A stretch of DNA of 59,899 bases. It comes from Desulfobacteraceae bacterium. Its GTDB lineage: Bacteria > Desulfobacterota > Desulfobacteria > Desulfobacterales > Desulfobacteraceae. The position numbers and the translations under genes were made by a program. A model generated the notes under the pieces. The model was not told where the DNA came from. It was given only the letters and a program-made list of their open reading frames with translations, and searched no databases. The stretch covers positions 1-59,899 of the forward strand of contig JADGEQ010000040.1 of NCBI GenBank assembly GCA_016744295.1, in the 5' to 3' direction. Position 1 is the stretch's first letter. Each line of letters starts with the position of its first letter. Of the stretch, positions 44,059 to 51,785 are shown one piece after another.

Positions 44059-44521
44059 CGATTCAAAACTGCCGGTCTCTTTCTGGGCTCACTGGATCCT
44101 TCGGTTTGTTCTCGGTCTGACATTTATCTGGGCAAGCTGGCATAAAATTATAAATCCGGGTGAATTTGCCAAAATTATTTACGGGTATGGGGTTTTCCCG
44201 GAAATCAGTATCAATTTGATCGCTATTTTCCTTCCCTATGTTGAATGTTTGGCTGGAATCTGTCTGATCACAGGGATTTTGCCAAGGTCCTCCCTGTTGG
44301 TCATTAATGGTCTTTTGGCAGCGTTTATTATTTTAATCGGGTTTAATCTATTCCGGGGACACAGCTTTGATTGCGGTTGCTTCTCTGTTTCAGATACCCC
44401 TGGCAATGCTGCTTGGTCACTTTTAATACGGGATTTTCTGCTACTTTGGGCTGGTGTTTACCTGCTGAGTCGACTGAAGAGCCCTGTCAATATGAGAAAT
44501 ACTCAAAGACATCAAATTTAA
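44048..44521 (+). CDS. MauE/DoxX-like membrane protein
   Basis: 157 residues from MENSDSKLPVSFWAH, overlapping the rhodanese end by 11 bases. Four membrane helices, with LRFVLGLTFIWASWHKIINPGEFA and the late FDCGCFSVSDTPGNAAWSL: the CGC motif is typical of MauE-type proteins, which move reducing power across the membrane for disulfide chemistry. Together with the rhodanese, AhpD-like and radical SAM genes it recurs as a set in deltaproteobacteria. Confidence 0.82.
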   Translation: MENSDSKLPVSFWAHWILRFVLGLTFIWASWHKIINPGEFAKIIYGYGVFPEISINLIAIFLPYVECLAGICLITGILPRSSLLVINGLLAAFIILIGFNLFRGHSFDCGCFSVSDTPGNAAWSLLIRDFLLLWAGVYLLSRLKSPVNMRNTQRHQI

Positions 44522-44543
44522 AAAATTTAAAGGAAATTCATCC

Positions 44544-44876
44544 ATGGAAACCTATTATAAGCCCGAAGATTTGTTAAAGTTTGAAGAAATTGGGAAAGAT
44601 GCACCCGAGCTTGCTAAAAAATTTTTTGAATATTACGGTGAGGTGTTTGCCGAGGGAGACCTTACCGCAAGGGAAAAATCTTTGATAGCTCTGGCTGTTG
44701 CCCATACCATCCAGTGTCCCTATTGTATTGATGCCTATACCAAAGGATGTCTTGAAACAGGGTCCAATCTTTCTGAAATGACTGAAGCGCTCCATGTGGC
44801 GACTGCCATCCGGGGCGGAGCATCCCTGGTCCACGGCGTTCAGATGAGAAATATCGCCGAAAAAATGTCAATGTAA
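44544..44876 (+). CDS. Arsenosugar-biosynthesis-associated AhpD-like protein
   Basis: 110 residues of the carboxymuconolactone decarboxylase/AhpD fold. The redox pair is C58-C61 in QCPYCIDAYTKGCLETG, with ALAVAHTI before it and the AIRGGASLVHGVQMRN end typical of the small peroxidase-like proteins that precede ArsS genes. It likely supplies electrons or reduces an oxidised intermediate. It is 19 bases before the radical SAM gene. Confidence 0.88.
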   Translation: METYYKPEDLLKFEEIGKDAPELAKKFFEYYGEVFAEGDLTAREKSLIALAVAHTIQCPYCIDAYTKGCLETGSNLSEMTEALHVATAIRGGASLVHGVQMRNIAEKMSM

Positions 44877-44895
44877 TACAGGAAATTTTGGATCA

Positions 44896-45915
44896 ATGGA
44901 AATTCAAAAGGAAATTCAAAAGGAAACTAAAAACTCACAAGATACTGGTCCCGTCTTTCCTGACTTTGATCAGAACCTTAAGATACAAGGGATTTCCCTG
45001 AAACGGGGAAAGACATTAACCTGCCAGATAAACCTTGGGCTTTTATGCAACCAGGTTTGTAAACATTGTCATTTGTCAGCAGGTCCTGATCGTAGGGAAA
45101 TAATGGATTTGAATACCATCAACCAGGTGATCCAATTTCAAAAAAAAATTGGGTGCGAGGTGGTGGATATTACAGGCGGGGCTCCTGAAATGAATCCCCA
45201 CTTGCCGGTTTTGATTGAAGAAATGGCAGGGGTAACCAATATTCTTATGCTAAGGTCTAACCTGAGTGCACTTTATGATGCCAATGATCCGGCCCTATTG
45301 GATTTGCTGGTAAAGCACAGGGTAACCATTGTTTCCTCCCTGCCATCCCTTAACCTTTCCCAGACAGATGCCCAGAGGGGGGAGGGGGTGTTTGATAAGA
45401 GCATCAAGGCCTTGAAACAGATCAATGATATGGGATATGGTAAAAAGGGATCAGGCCTTGTCCTGGACCTGGTATCAAATCCGGCGGGTGCTTTCATGCC
45501 CGCTCCCCAGGCCACAGCGGAAAAGCGGTTTCGCAAGGTACTCAAAGATAAATGGGGGATTGTTTTCAACCAGTTGTTTACCTTTGCCAACATGCCCCTG
45601 GGAAGGTTTGAAAGGTGGTTGAAAAAAAAAGGGAATTATGACGCCTATCTGAATTCCCTGTGGAAGGGATTTAATCCCTGCACCGTGGACGGATTGATGT
45701 GCCGGCATCTGATATCAATTGCCTGGGACGGATACCTTTATGACTGCGATTTTAATCTGGCAGCCCGTTTGCCCAAGGGTAATTTAAAAACCCATGTCAG
45801 TGAGATAGAAAAGATTGACTTTGAAAATCAGAACATTGCCGTGGGTAATCACTGTTATGCCTGCACCGCAGGTAGCGGGTTTACCTGAGGGGGGTCCATT
45901 GAGGTTCCTGGTTAG
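44896..45915 (+). CDS. arsS: Arsenosugar-type radical SAM protein ArsS, probable selenoprotein (TGA read as Sec)
   Basis: The cluster motif is CNQVCKHCH (C51, C55, C58), followed by the DITGGAPEMNPHLP block of the family. ArsS enzymes join the deoxyadenosyl group of SAM to dimethylarsenic on the way to arsenosugars. The C-terminal DUF3641-like part carries CTVDGLMCRH, YDCDFN and a final GNHCYACTAGSG. A first TGA occurs at 45886-45888, straight after TAGSGFT. In relatives this place reads TAGxGSSCxG or has Sec. The frame continues for eight sense codons (GGSIEVPG) to TAG at 45913-45915, so I read it as a 339-residue protein with Sec at 331. Ending at the TGA would give 330 residues without that Cys. 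AGGAAA precedes the ATG. Confidence 0.82.
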
Positions 45916-45924
45916 GGACTCAGG
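45884..45924 (+). promoter_or_regulatory. Candidate bacterial SECIS hairpin in arsS
   Basis: CCTGA (45884-45888, containing the TGA) pairs with TCAGG (45920-45924), GTCC (45894-45897) with GGAC (45916-45919), and ATT (45898-45900) with GGT (45910-45912). The loop GAGGTTCCT has GGU starting 15 bases after TGA, and a three-base bulge including a U lies in the stem. This is near the layout of SelB-binding elements, which put a GU-bearing loop about 16-20 bases past the Sec codon. Confidence 0.6.
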
Positions 45925-45958
45925 ATTGTTGCCAGTGTTGTCTTTAAAGTTGATGCAT

Positions 45959-46375
45959 TTAGAGGTGCAGGGAATATCGGTTGTTGTCAATTTCAAGGGT
46001 GGTTTTGGTAAAGGTGAGCTTGGTGATGATTTTACCATCCTTGAAATGGAGCACGTCAACCCCTTTTCTTAATTCCTGTTTATCTTCAAATCCCTGCTCC
46101 ATTGAAGGCCATTCAAGCACCCAGCGATACAATGCTTTTTGCACCTGTTCATCCACAAAAATTTCTTCTTCTAAAAAACGAAAATTGCCGTGGTTCTCAA
46201 ACCATGATGCCCAGACCTTTCGAAGATTATTTTTTCCCTTGGCATAGGCACCTGTCCAGTTCTCAAAAAAAACATCCTCATGGAAAAGGTCCATGACCTT
46301 TTCCAGGTCGTGTTTATCCCAGGCCAGATTCCAATTCCTAAGCGTCATTTTGATTTCATCGCGTGAAAGTCTCAT
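45959..46375 (-). CDS. SnoaL/NTF2-like protein
   Basis: 138 residues of the cone-shaped NTF2 fold: WNLAWDKHDLEKVMDLFHEDVFFENWTG is the usual first helix and strand, and VDVLHFKDGKIITKLTFTKTTLEI the last sheet. These proteins are small enzymes or binding proteins for polyketide-like or other small molecules, not assigned here. A strong GGAAAGGAG site stands before the ATG. It converges on arsS with 43 bases between, over the end of the SECIS-like hairpin. Confidence 0.82.
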   Translation of the reverse strand: MRLSRDEIKMTLRNWNLAWDKHDLEKVMDLFHEDVFFENWTGAYAKGKNNLRKVWASWFENHGNFRFLEEEIFVDEQVQKALYRWVLEWPSMEQGFEDKQELRKGVDVLHFKDGKIITKLTFTKTTLEIDNNRYSLHL

Positions 46376-46468
46376 TTGATGCTCCTTTCCAAAAAAATGT
46401 TTTCCTGCTCGCCTTGCTTTTTGGGTTCACACCCAAGGTTTTGCCCTTACCCCGTTATACTCCTTCTT

Positions 46469-46924
46469 TCATGGGTTAGGCAATTTTTTTTTCATGAAAA
46501 TGCTCAAAGGGTCCTGGGTGTATTTTCCAAAGGGATTGGTTTCAAAAAATCCCAGGGCTTTATAGAGGTGGATGGCTGCGTTCTGATGGATACCGGTTTC
46601 AAGGGCTGCCGTAAAAATGTTTTGTTCGATTAAATGGGTTTCCAATGCCTGGATGATCTGTTTTCCAATTCCCCTTCCCCTGAATTGCTTTGGTATGAAC
46701 ATTCGCTTGATTTCCCCATAGGTTTTAAAAATTTTTACCGCACCAATTCCCATTAATATTTTTTCTTCCATCGCCCCCACAAAAAAAACATTGGGCTGCA
46801 TAAGGGTTTCAATGGAATCCAGGTGGTTGCTTTCCGAGGGGTAGAGACGCTCCTGAAATGCATCAAGATCCCGGATGAACCGTTGAACCTCCGGCGTATT
46901 TACCGATATTTGCTGAACAATCAT
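46469..46924 (-). CDS. GNAT-family N-acetyltransferase
   Basis: 151 residues. The acetyl-CoA binding core is EIKRMFIPKQFRGRGIGKQII (Q/RxxGxG/A), followed by TAALETGIHQNAAIHLYKALGF. The acceptor is not known. The C-terminal PFGKYTQDPLSIFMKK matches small GNAT proteins of the same size. It lies 15 bases upstream of the diguanylate cyclase's end and shares its strand. Confidence 0.9.
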   Translation of the reverse strand: MIVQQISVNTPEVQRFIRDLDAFQERLYPSESNHLDSIETLMQPNVFFVGAMEEKILMGIGAVKIFKTYGEIKRMFIPKQFRGRGIGKQIIQALETHLIEQNIFTAALETGIHQNAAIHLYKALGFFETNPFGKYTQDPLSIFMKKKLPNP

Positions 46925-46939
46925 AACAACCTTTTCTCT

Positions 46940-48412
46940 TTATTCTTCAGCTTCTTTAATACAGTTTTTGCCCTTTGCTTTGGCACGATAGAGTGCTTTA
47001 TCAGCCCGCATGACCCAATCGTTCAGATGTTCTTTTTCTTTGTACTGGGCAATGCCGCAACTGATGGTAACCAATGGTTTTTTTATGGATGGCGGGTATT
47101 GCTCATCCTCATAAAAGTTATGGGTATGAATCCTCATCCTTAATCTTTCTGCAATTTGTCTTGTCTGTTCCATATCACTGAAAATCAGGAGAACAAATTC
47201 ATCCCCTCCCCAGCGGACCAGCAGGTCTTTTTGGCGAATGGTCTGGGCGGCTAAGGTTGCCACCTTCTTGATCACGGTATCACCAAACAGGTGGCCATGG
47301 GTATCATTGACCTGTTTTAAATGATCCAGATCAAATAGGATGATACTCATGTCCACAGGGTCGCGGCGGTTAAGGTTGGTCATGTACTTGAACCTTTGTT
47401 CAAATTCGTTTCGATTGTATGCCCGGGTCAGTTTGTCTGTGTTGGCCAGAATTTCCAATTTCCTTTGGAAAAAGTTGATCACCAGGATGGCAAAGATAAT
47501 GGTGGCAAAGGTGATGACAAGGCTGATGAGAAAGTTTTTGACAAATGTGTTTTTAATGGATTCAAGGGCAAGGGATTCATCCTGTTCCACCAGCAGATAC
47601 CAACCCAGCTCATGTATAAACCGGCTGGTCAGAAGGATATGTGATTTTTTAGAATCATATTCAAAAAAAGAGGGGGTATTCTTGGCGTCAAATATGTCCT
47701 GGGCGATGGCACCAAGTCCGGGAATATTAAAAATGGACAGATTTGTAATCTTGGATTTATCCGTATGAATCTGTATCATACCGTCCGGGCTGACCATATA
47801 TATATTGCGGTTATATTTTTTTTTGTAATAATCCACCAGGATTGCCACCCGGTCAAAATCAAGCCCCACCCCCACAACTCCCAGAAGATTATTGTCATAT
47901 CCCACCAGTCTGTGGTTGATAAAAATAGTCAAATGATTCAGTTCTGCCTCATTGGCATCCACATTCATATCATAATCAACATCTAATTTTAAAAAATCGT
48001 AATACCATTTGTCATGGGGGTCATTGGGGCTGATTTTTTTTAATGCCCCTTTGAAGTGGTAATAGGTTTGACTTGTGCTTGAAATAAAAAATGCACTAAA
48101 AAATTGATATTTTTCCTTGATTTCCAATAAATATTTTTGGATAAGATTCTGATCAATTTCACCCGAAAGAACCCAATCTTTTAAAAAGGTATCATTTGCC
48201 ATGAGGGAAGACACAAAGATCGGCCGGGTTAAATCTTTTTGGATTTCAGAATAGATATTGTCCCGGGCCAGGGGGAGGCTGTTGTCAATGATGCTGGCTT
48301 TGACTGATTTTTTGGATGCCCTGTAGGAAATTATATTGGTCAGCAAAAAACCTGACAGGAGAATGAGGCTGAGAACAAGAATCAGTTTTGTTCGGATTGA
48401 AAAATATTTCAT
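46940..48412 (-). CDS. Membrane diguanylate cyclase with periplasmic dCache-like sensor
   Basis: 490 residues from MKYFSIRTKLILVLS, with GGAGG six bases before the ATG. Helix at 8-30, a periplasmic domain (about 35-300) with the Cache-like YMVSPDGMIQIHTDKSK, a second helix (FLISLVITFATIIFAILVI) and a GGDEF domain. The catalytic motif is RWGGDEFVLL, and an inhibitory RxxD (RQKD) lies five residues before it, so the enzyme should be active and feedback-controlled by c-di-GMP. The ligand of the sensor is unknown. Confidence 0.93.
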   Translation of the reverse strand: MKYFSIRTKLILVLSLILLSGFLLTNIISYRASKKSVKASIIDNSLPLARDNIYSEIQKDLTRPIFVSSLMANDTFLKDWVLSGEIDQNLIQKYLLEIKEKYQFFSAFFISSTSQTYYHFKGALKKISPNDPHDKWYYDFLKLDVDYDMNVDANEAELNHLTIFINHRLVGYDNNLLGVVGVGLDFDRVAILVDYYKKKYNRNIYMVSPDGMIQIHTDKSKITNLSIFNIPGLGAIAQDIFDAKNTPSFFEYDSKKSHILLTSRFIHELGWYLLVEQDESLALESIKNTFVKNFLISLVITFATIIFAILVINFFQRKLEILANTDKLTRAYNRNEFEQRFKYMTNLNRRDPVDMSIILFDLDHLKQVNDTHGHLFGDTVIKKVATLAAQTIRQKDLLVRWGGDEFVLLIFSDMEQTRQIAERLRMRIHTHNFYEDEQYPPSIKKPLVTISCGIAQYKEKEHLNDWVMRADKALYRAKAKGKNCIKEAEE

Positions 48413-48440
48413 GATCGCCTCCATGACCGATTTAATGTTA

Positions 48441-49076
48441 TTATCCTTCCGTATCAAAGGCAAGCTTTAAGCCAAAACCGATGAAAACGATACCGGATAT
48501 TTTCTGGAGAATAAGACCGATCCTAGGGTTGTTTCTCAAGGTGTTGGTCATTATCGAGGCTGTACTTGTCAATACCAGGCACCAGAGGCTGCCGGTAGCA
48601 AGGAAGGTGGTGCCCAGGATCAGAAATGGCAATGGTCCATGGACGGCCTGGGGATTGATAAACTGGGGCAGAAAAGAGAGAAAAAAAAGGGCCACCTTTG
48701 GATTTAGCACATTGGTGATCACTCCCTGGCGATAAATTTTAATCAAATCACTTGGCTTAAATTGGGTGTTTGCGGTTTCAAAGGCATTTTTTTTGTTCAC
48801 CAGGGTTTTAAGACCCAGAAAGATCAGATAAAAAGCGCCGGCCCATTTTACCAGGGTGAAGGCTGTGGCAGAGGTAGACAGGATCAGGGAGAGTCCAAAG
48901 GCAGCGCACAGAACATGGACCACACAACCGGTCATGATACCGGCAACGGACACAAGGCCTGCCCGACTGCCCTGGGCGATACTTCGGGTAAGAATATAGA
49001 TGGTATCAACCCCTGGTGTCAGGTTGAGTATGATGGCGGCAACAATAAATCCTGTGAAATTTTCAATTCCATGCAT
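48441..49076 (-). CDS. LysE-family amino acid exporter
   Basis: 211 residues with six membrane helices. NLTPGVDTIYILTRSIAQGSRAG near residue 19 is the LysE/RhtB signature; GAFYLIFLGLKTL and NPKVALFFLSFLPQF are the other conserved blocks. It should export an amino acid or derivative. AAAGGAG stands before the ATG. A transcription start seems to lie in the gap before ftsY's end. Confidence 0.9.
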   Translation of the reverse strand: MHGIENFTGFIVAAIILNLTPGVDTIYILTRSIAQGSRAGLVSVAGIMTGCVVHVLCAAFGLSLILSTSATAFTLVKWAGAFYLIFLGLKTLVNKKNAFETANTQFKPSDLIKIYRQGVITNVLNPKVALFFLSFLPQFINPQAVHGPLPFLILGTTFLATGSLWCLVLTSTASIMTNTLRNNPRIGLILQKISGIVFIGFGLKLAFDTEG

Positions 49077-49149
49077 GGAGAATCTCCTTTATTATTATCT
49101 GAAAAATCTGCCGATATTGCCACGGGCACTGCCCATTTAATAACTGCGT

Positions 49150-50139
49150 CTAATCAAATAAAGCATTGACAAATTGTTGTGAATCAAAATCCTGGAGATC
49201 ATCAATAGATTCTCCAACTCCGATATAGGAAATGGGAAGGTTCATGGTGCTGGAAATGGCAGCAACAATTCCACCCTTTGCCGTTCCGTCAAGTTTTGTC
49301 AATGCAATCTGGGTAATCCCAATGGCTTCATGGAATTTTTTTGCCTGGGAAATGGCATTTTGCCCTGTGGTGGCATCCAGAACCATTAGGACATCATGGG
49401 GGGCGGTGCTGAGTTTTTTATGGATCGAGCGTTTTATTTTTTTCAGTTCTTCCATGAGGTTTTTCTGGGTGTGGAGCCTGCCGGCCGTATCAACAAGAAC
49501 AATGTCAATCCCTCGGGCAACGGCTGCTTCCATAGCATCATAGGCCACGGCAGCTGGATCTGCTCCCTCCTTGTGCCTTACAATGCTTGACCCGGATCTG
49601 TCAGCCCACACCTCCACCTGCTCAATGGCAGCTGCCCTGAAGGTATCTGCCGCAGCGATGAGTACCTTTTTCCCCTGGCGGGTATATTTCATGGCAAGTT
49701 TGCCCAGGGTGGTTGTTTTTCCGGTCCCATTTACGCCGATCATCATGATGACATAAGGTTTGTTGAGAACGGGTTCCGGCTTTTGTTCCAGAGCTTTCGG
49801 GAACAGCGCCACCAGCTCATCCTTTAACACCTGTTTGAGTTCATCGGCAGTTTTTAGGCGTTTGGCTTTTTTCCGAATACCTTCCATCATTTCCATGGTG
49901 ATGTCCATGCCAATGTCTGAGGTCACAAGCAATTCTTCAAGCGCTTCAAACAGATCTTCATCAATAACTTTTTCTGCCACAAAAAGTTTGTTGATATCGG
50001 TATTCAAAACTTCCCGGGTTTTGGTTAACCCAGTTTTTAAGCGAGAAAAGATGCCTTTGTCTGTTTTCTTTTCCACTATGATTTTTTCAGTCTCATTTCC
50101 CTGTTTTGTGTTTTTTCTTTTGAATATATTAAAGGCCAA
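49150..50139 (-). CDS. ftsY: Signal recognition particle receptor FtsY
   Basis: A 329-residue GTPase that docks SRP-ribosome complexes at the membrane. The start is TTG with AAGGAG nine bases before. A short, charged N-terminal region leads to the N domain (about 28-110) and G domain: G1 GVNGTGKTTTLGKLA near residue 134, DTFRAAAIEQVEVWADR, G3 DTAGRLHTQKNLMEEL, G4 TKLDGTAKGG. The acidic A domain of E. coli is missing, as usual outside gammaproteobacteria. Confidence 0.97.
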   Translation of the reverse strand: MAFNIFKRKNTKQGNETEKIIVEKKTDKGIFSRLKTGLTKTREVLNTDINKLFVAEKVIDEDLFEALEELLVTSDIGMDITMEMMEGIRKKAKRLKTADELKQVLKDELVALFPKALEQKPEPVLNKPYVIMMIGVNGTGKTTTLGKLAMKYTRQGKKVLIAAADTFRAAAIEQVEVWADRSGSSIVRHKEGADPAAVAYDAMEAAVARGIDIVLVDTAGRLHTQKNLMEELKKIKRSIHKKLSTAPHDVLMVLDATTGQNAISQAKKFHEAIGITQIALTKLDGTAKGGIVAAISSTMNLPISYIGVGESIDDLQDFDSQQFVNALFD

Positions 50140-50322
50140 TCTTGTATCTCCTTAAGGTATTAAATTACGCATGTATGATCTTTTACAATTTTTGGTAACC
50201 AGAATCAAGCCAAGACAGCGGAAAAATCAAAGATGGGACAAATGACAATGATGCTTTACTTTCTGTGCGCCAACCGATAAAAATAGAGAAAAGAAAATAT
50301 AGGATGAAAGGAAGGTCTCCCC

Positions 50323-51735
50323 ATGGTGACTCAATTAGACGAAAAAATAGCGGAATTGAAGGAACAGGTTAAAAAACTTCGATCTCAAAAAGACAGTCTT
50401 ATCAAAGAATTGGATACCATTGAAGAAAAATTTGAAAGCCAGGACAGACTGTACCGGAAGTATCTGCCCGTCATCATTGACACGGTGGCAGCCGGGGATA
50501 CTCATTTTGCAAGGGCATGCCGTGATTTGAGCGGTGCACTGAAAAAAGGGTCCTCCTTTGTAAAAATTTCTTATATTTTTGAGCAATTGAAAACAGCCAT
50601 GATCAAGGAGGAAATTGGTCCGGTTCCGGGAAAAAAGAAAAAAGGGATATTTGCCTCTCTGCTCAAGTCTTCTGCAAATAATTTTATTGACGACTTCAAA
50701 CAAAGCTATCATGATATTCTGAATACCCTGAGGTCCACCCTTGATAAAAAATATGCTTCCCGAATGGACAAAATAACGGCCAGAATATTAACTGCCGCTG
50801 ATACCGGGGATATTTCCGACATCCGGGAAAGTATTTTCAGCCTGGTCTTTGTCTATATTTCTGAAACCAATCAGGATCGGGAAAAAGTGAATGCCTTTGT
50901 CCAGGATATTGTGGGGAAAATTTTGGACATCGAAGCAAAAGTTGCCATATCCAATGATCAAACCAATTCTTTGTTTTCATCCAATTCCGGATTTGAAATT
51001 CTTTTAAACTCTGAGATGAACGGGTTGCAAAAAACATCTGATATGGCATCGAGTCTGGATGATTTGAAAATTCAGATCACCGAAAGATTAACATCCATTG
51101 AAAATGCATTAAATAAAAAACAATTAAAAGACAAGGCCATTAAGGCTGTGGCTGAGAAAAACCGAAATATTTTCAAGTCCGGATTTGCTAAATTAAAGCA
51201 GGAACTGCACAAGGCCACCCAATATTCTGAACAACTTGAAATAAAATTGAACCAGGATCAGTTGACCGGTTCATTTAACCGGCGGGCCTATGATAAAAAA
51301 ATTGAAGATGAAATGAATCGGTTTTTGCGGTATGGAACCATATTCTCCCTTCTGCTGCTTGATGCAGATCATTTCAAGCATATCAATGATCGATATGGGC
51401 ATGCCGTTGGAGATAAGTGTCTTCAGGAAATTATTAAACGGTCCATCCCCCTGTTGCGTAAAAATGATATGCTGGCCCGGTATGGGGGGGAGGAATTTGT
51501 TGTTATTATGCCAGAAACCGATGCTGCCGGCGCAAAAGAGGTGGCGGAAAAGATTCGGCAAACCATAGAAAAAATTGAATTTCTGTACAAAAATGTAACC
51601 GTAACGGTTACGGTGAGCATAGGCGTTACCCAGGTACTAGAGGGGGATACAAGCCATCTGCAAATATTTGAGCGGGCAGATGTGGCCGTATACAAGGCAA
51701 AAGAAAACGGAAGAAACCAAGTATTGGTTCATTAG
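50323..51735 (+). CDS. Cytoplasmic diguanylate cyclase with long helical N-terminal region
   Basis: 470 residues without membrane helices. The first 300 are helical and charged, opening with a coiled coil (LKEQVKKLRSQKDSLIKELD); a stretch with FARACRDLSGALKKGSSF has no assigned domain. The GGDEF domain (about 310-470) has DQLTGSFNRRAYDK, LLDADHFKHINDRYGH and the catalytic YGGEEFVVI, with an inhibitory RKND five residues before it. It should make c-di-GMP and be feedback inhibited. AAGGAAGG precedes the ATG. It is 50 bases before pfp on the same strand. Confidence 0.92.
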   Translation: MVTQLDEKIAELKEQVKKLRSQKDSLIKELDTIEEKFESQDRLYRKYLPVIIDTVAAGDTHFARACRDLSGALKKGSSFVKISYIFEQLKTAMIKEEIGPVPGKKKKGIFASLLKSSANNFIDDFKQSYHDILNTLRSTLDKKYASRMDKITARILTAADTGDISDIRESIFSLVFVYISETNQDREKVNAFVQDIVGKILDIEAKVAISNDQTNSLFSSNSGFEILLNSEMNGLQKTSDMASSLDDLKIQITERLTSIENALNKKQLKDKAIKAVAEKNRNIFKSGFAKLKQELHKATQYSEQLEIKLNQDQLTGSFNRRAYDKKIEDEMNRFLRYGTIFSLLLLDADHFKHINDRYGHAVGDKCLQEIIKRSIPLLRKNDMLARYGGEEFVVIMPETDAAGAKEVAEKIRQTIEKIEFLYKNVTVTVTVSIGVTQVLEGDTSHLQIFERADVAVYKAKENGRNQVLVH

Positions 51736-51785
51736 ACTAAAACATCAATAATTGAAACATCAATAAAACTTATACAGGAGCGGGA

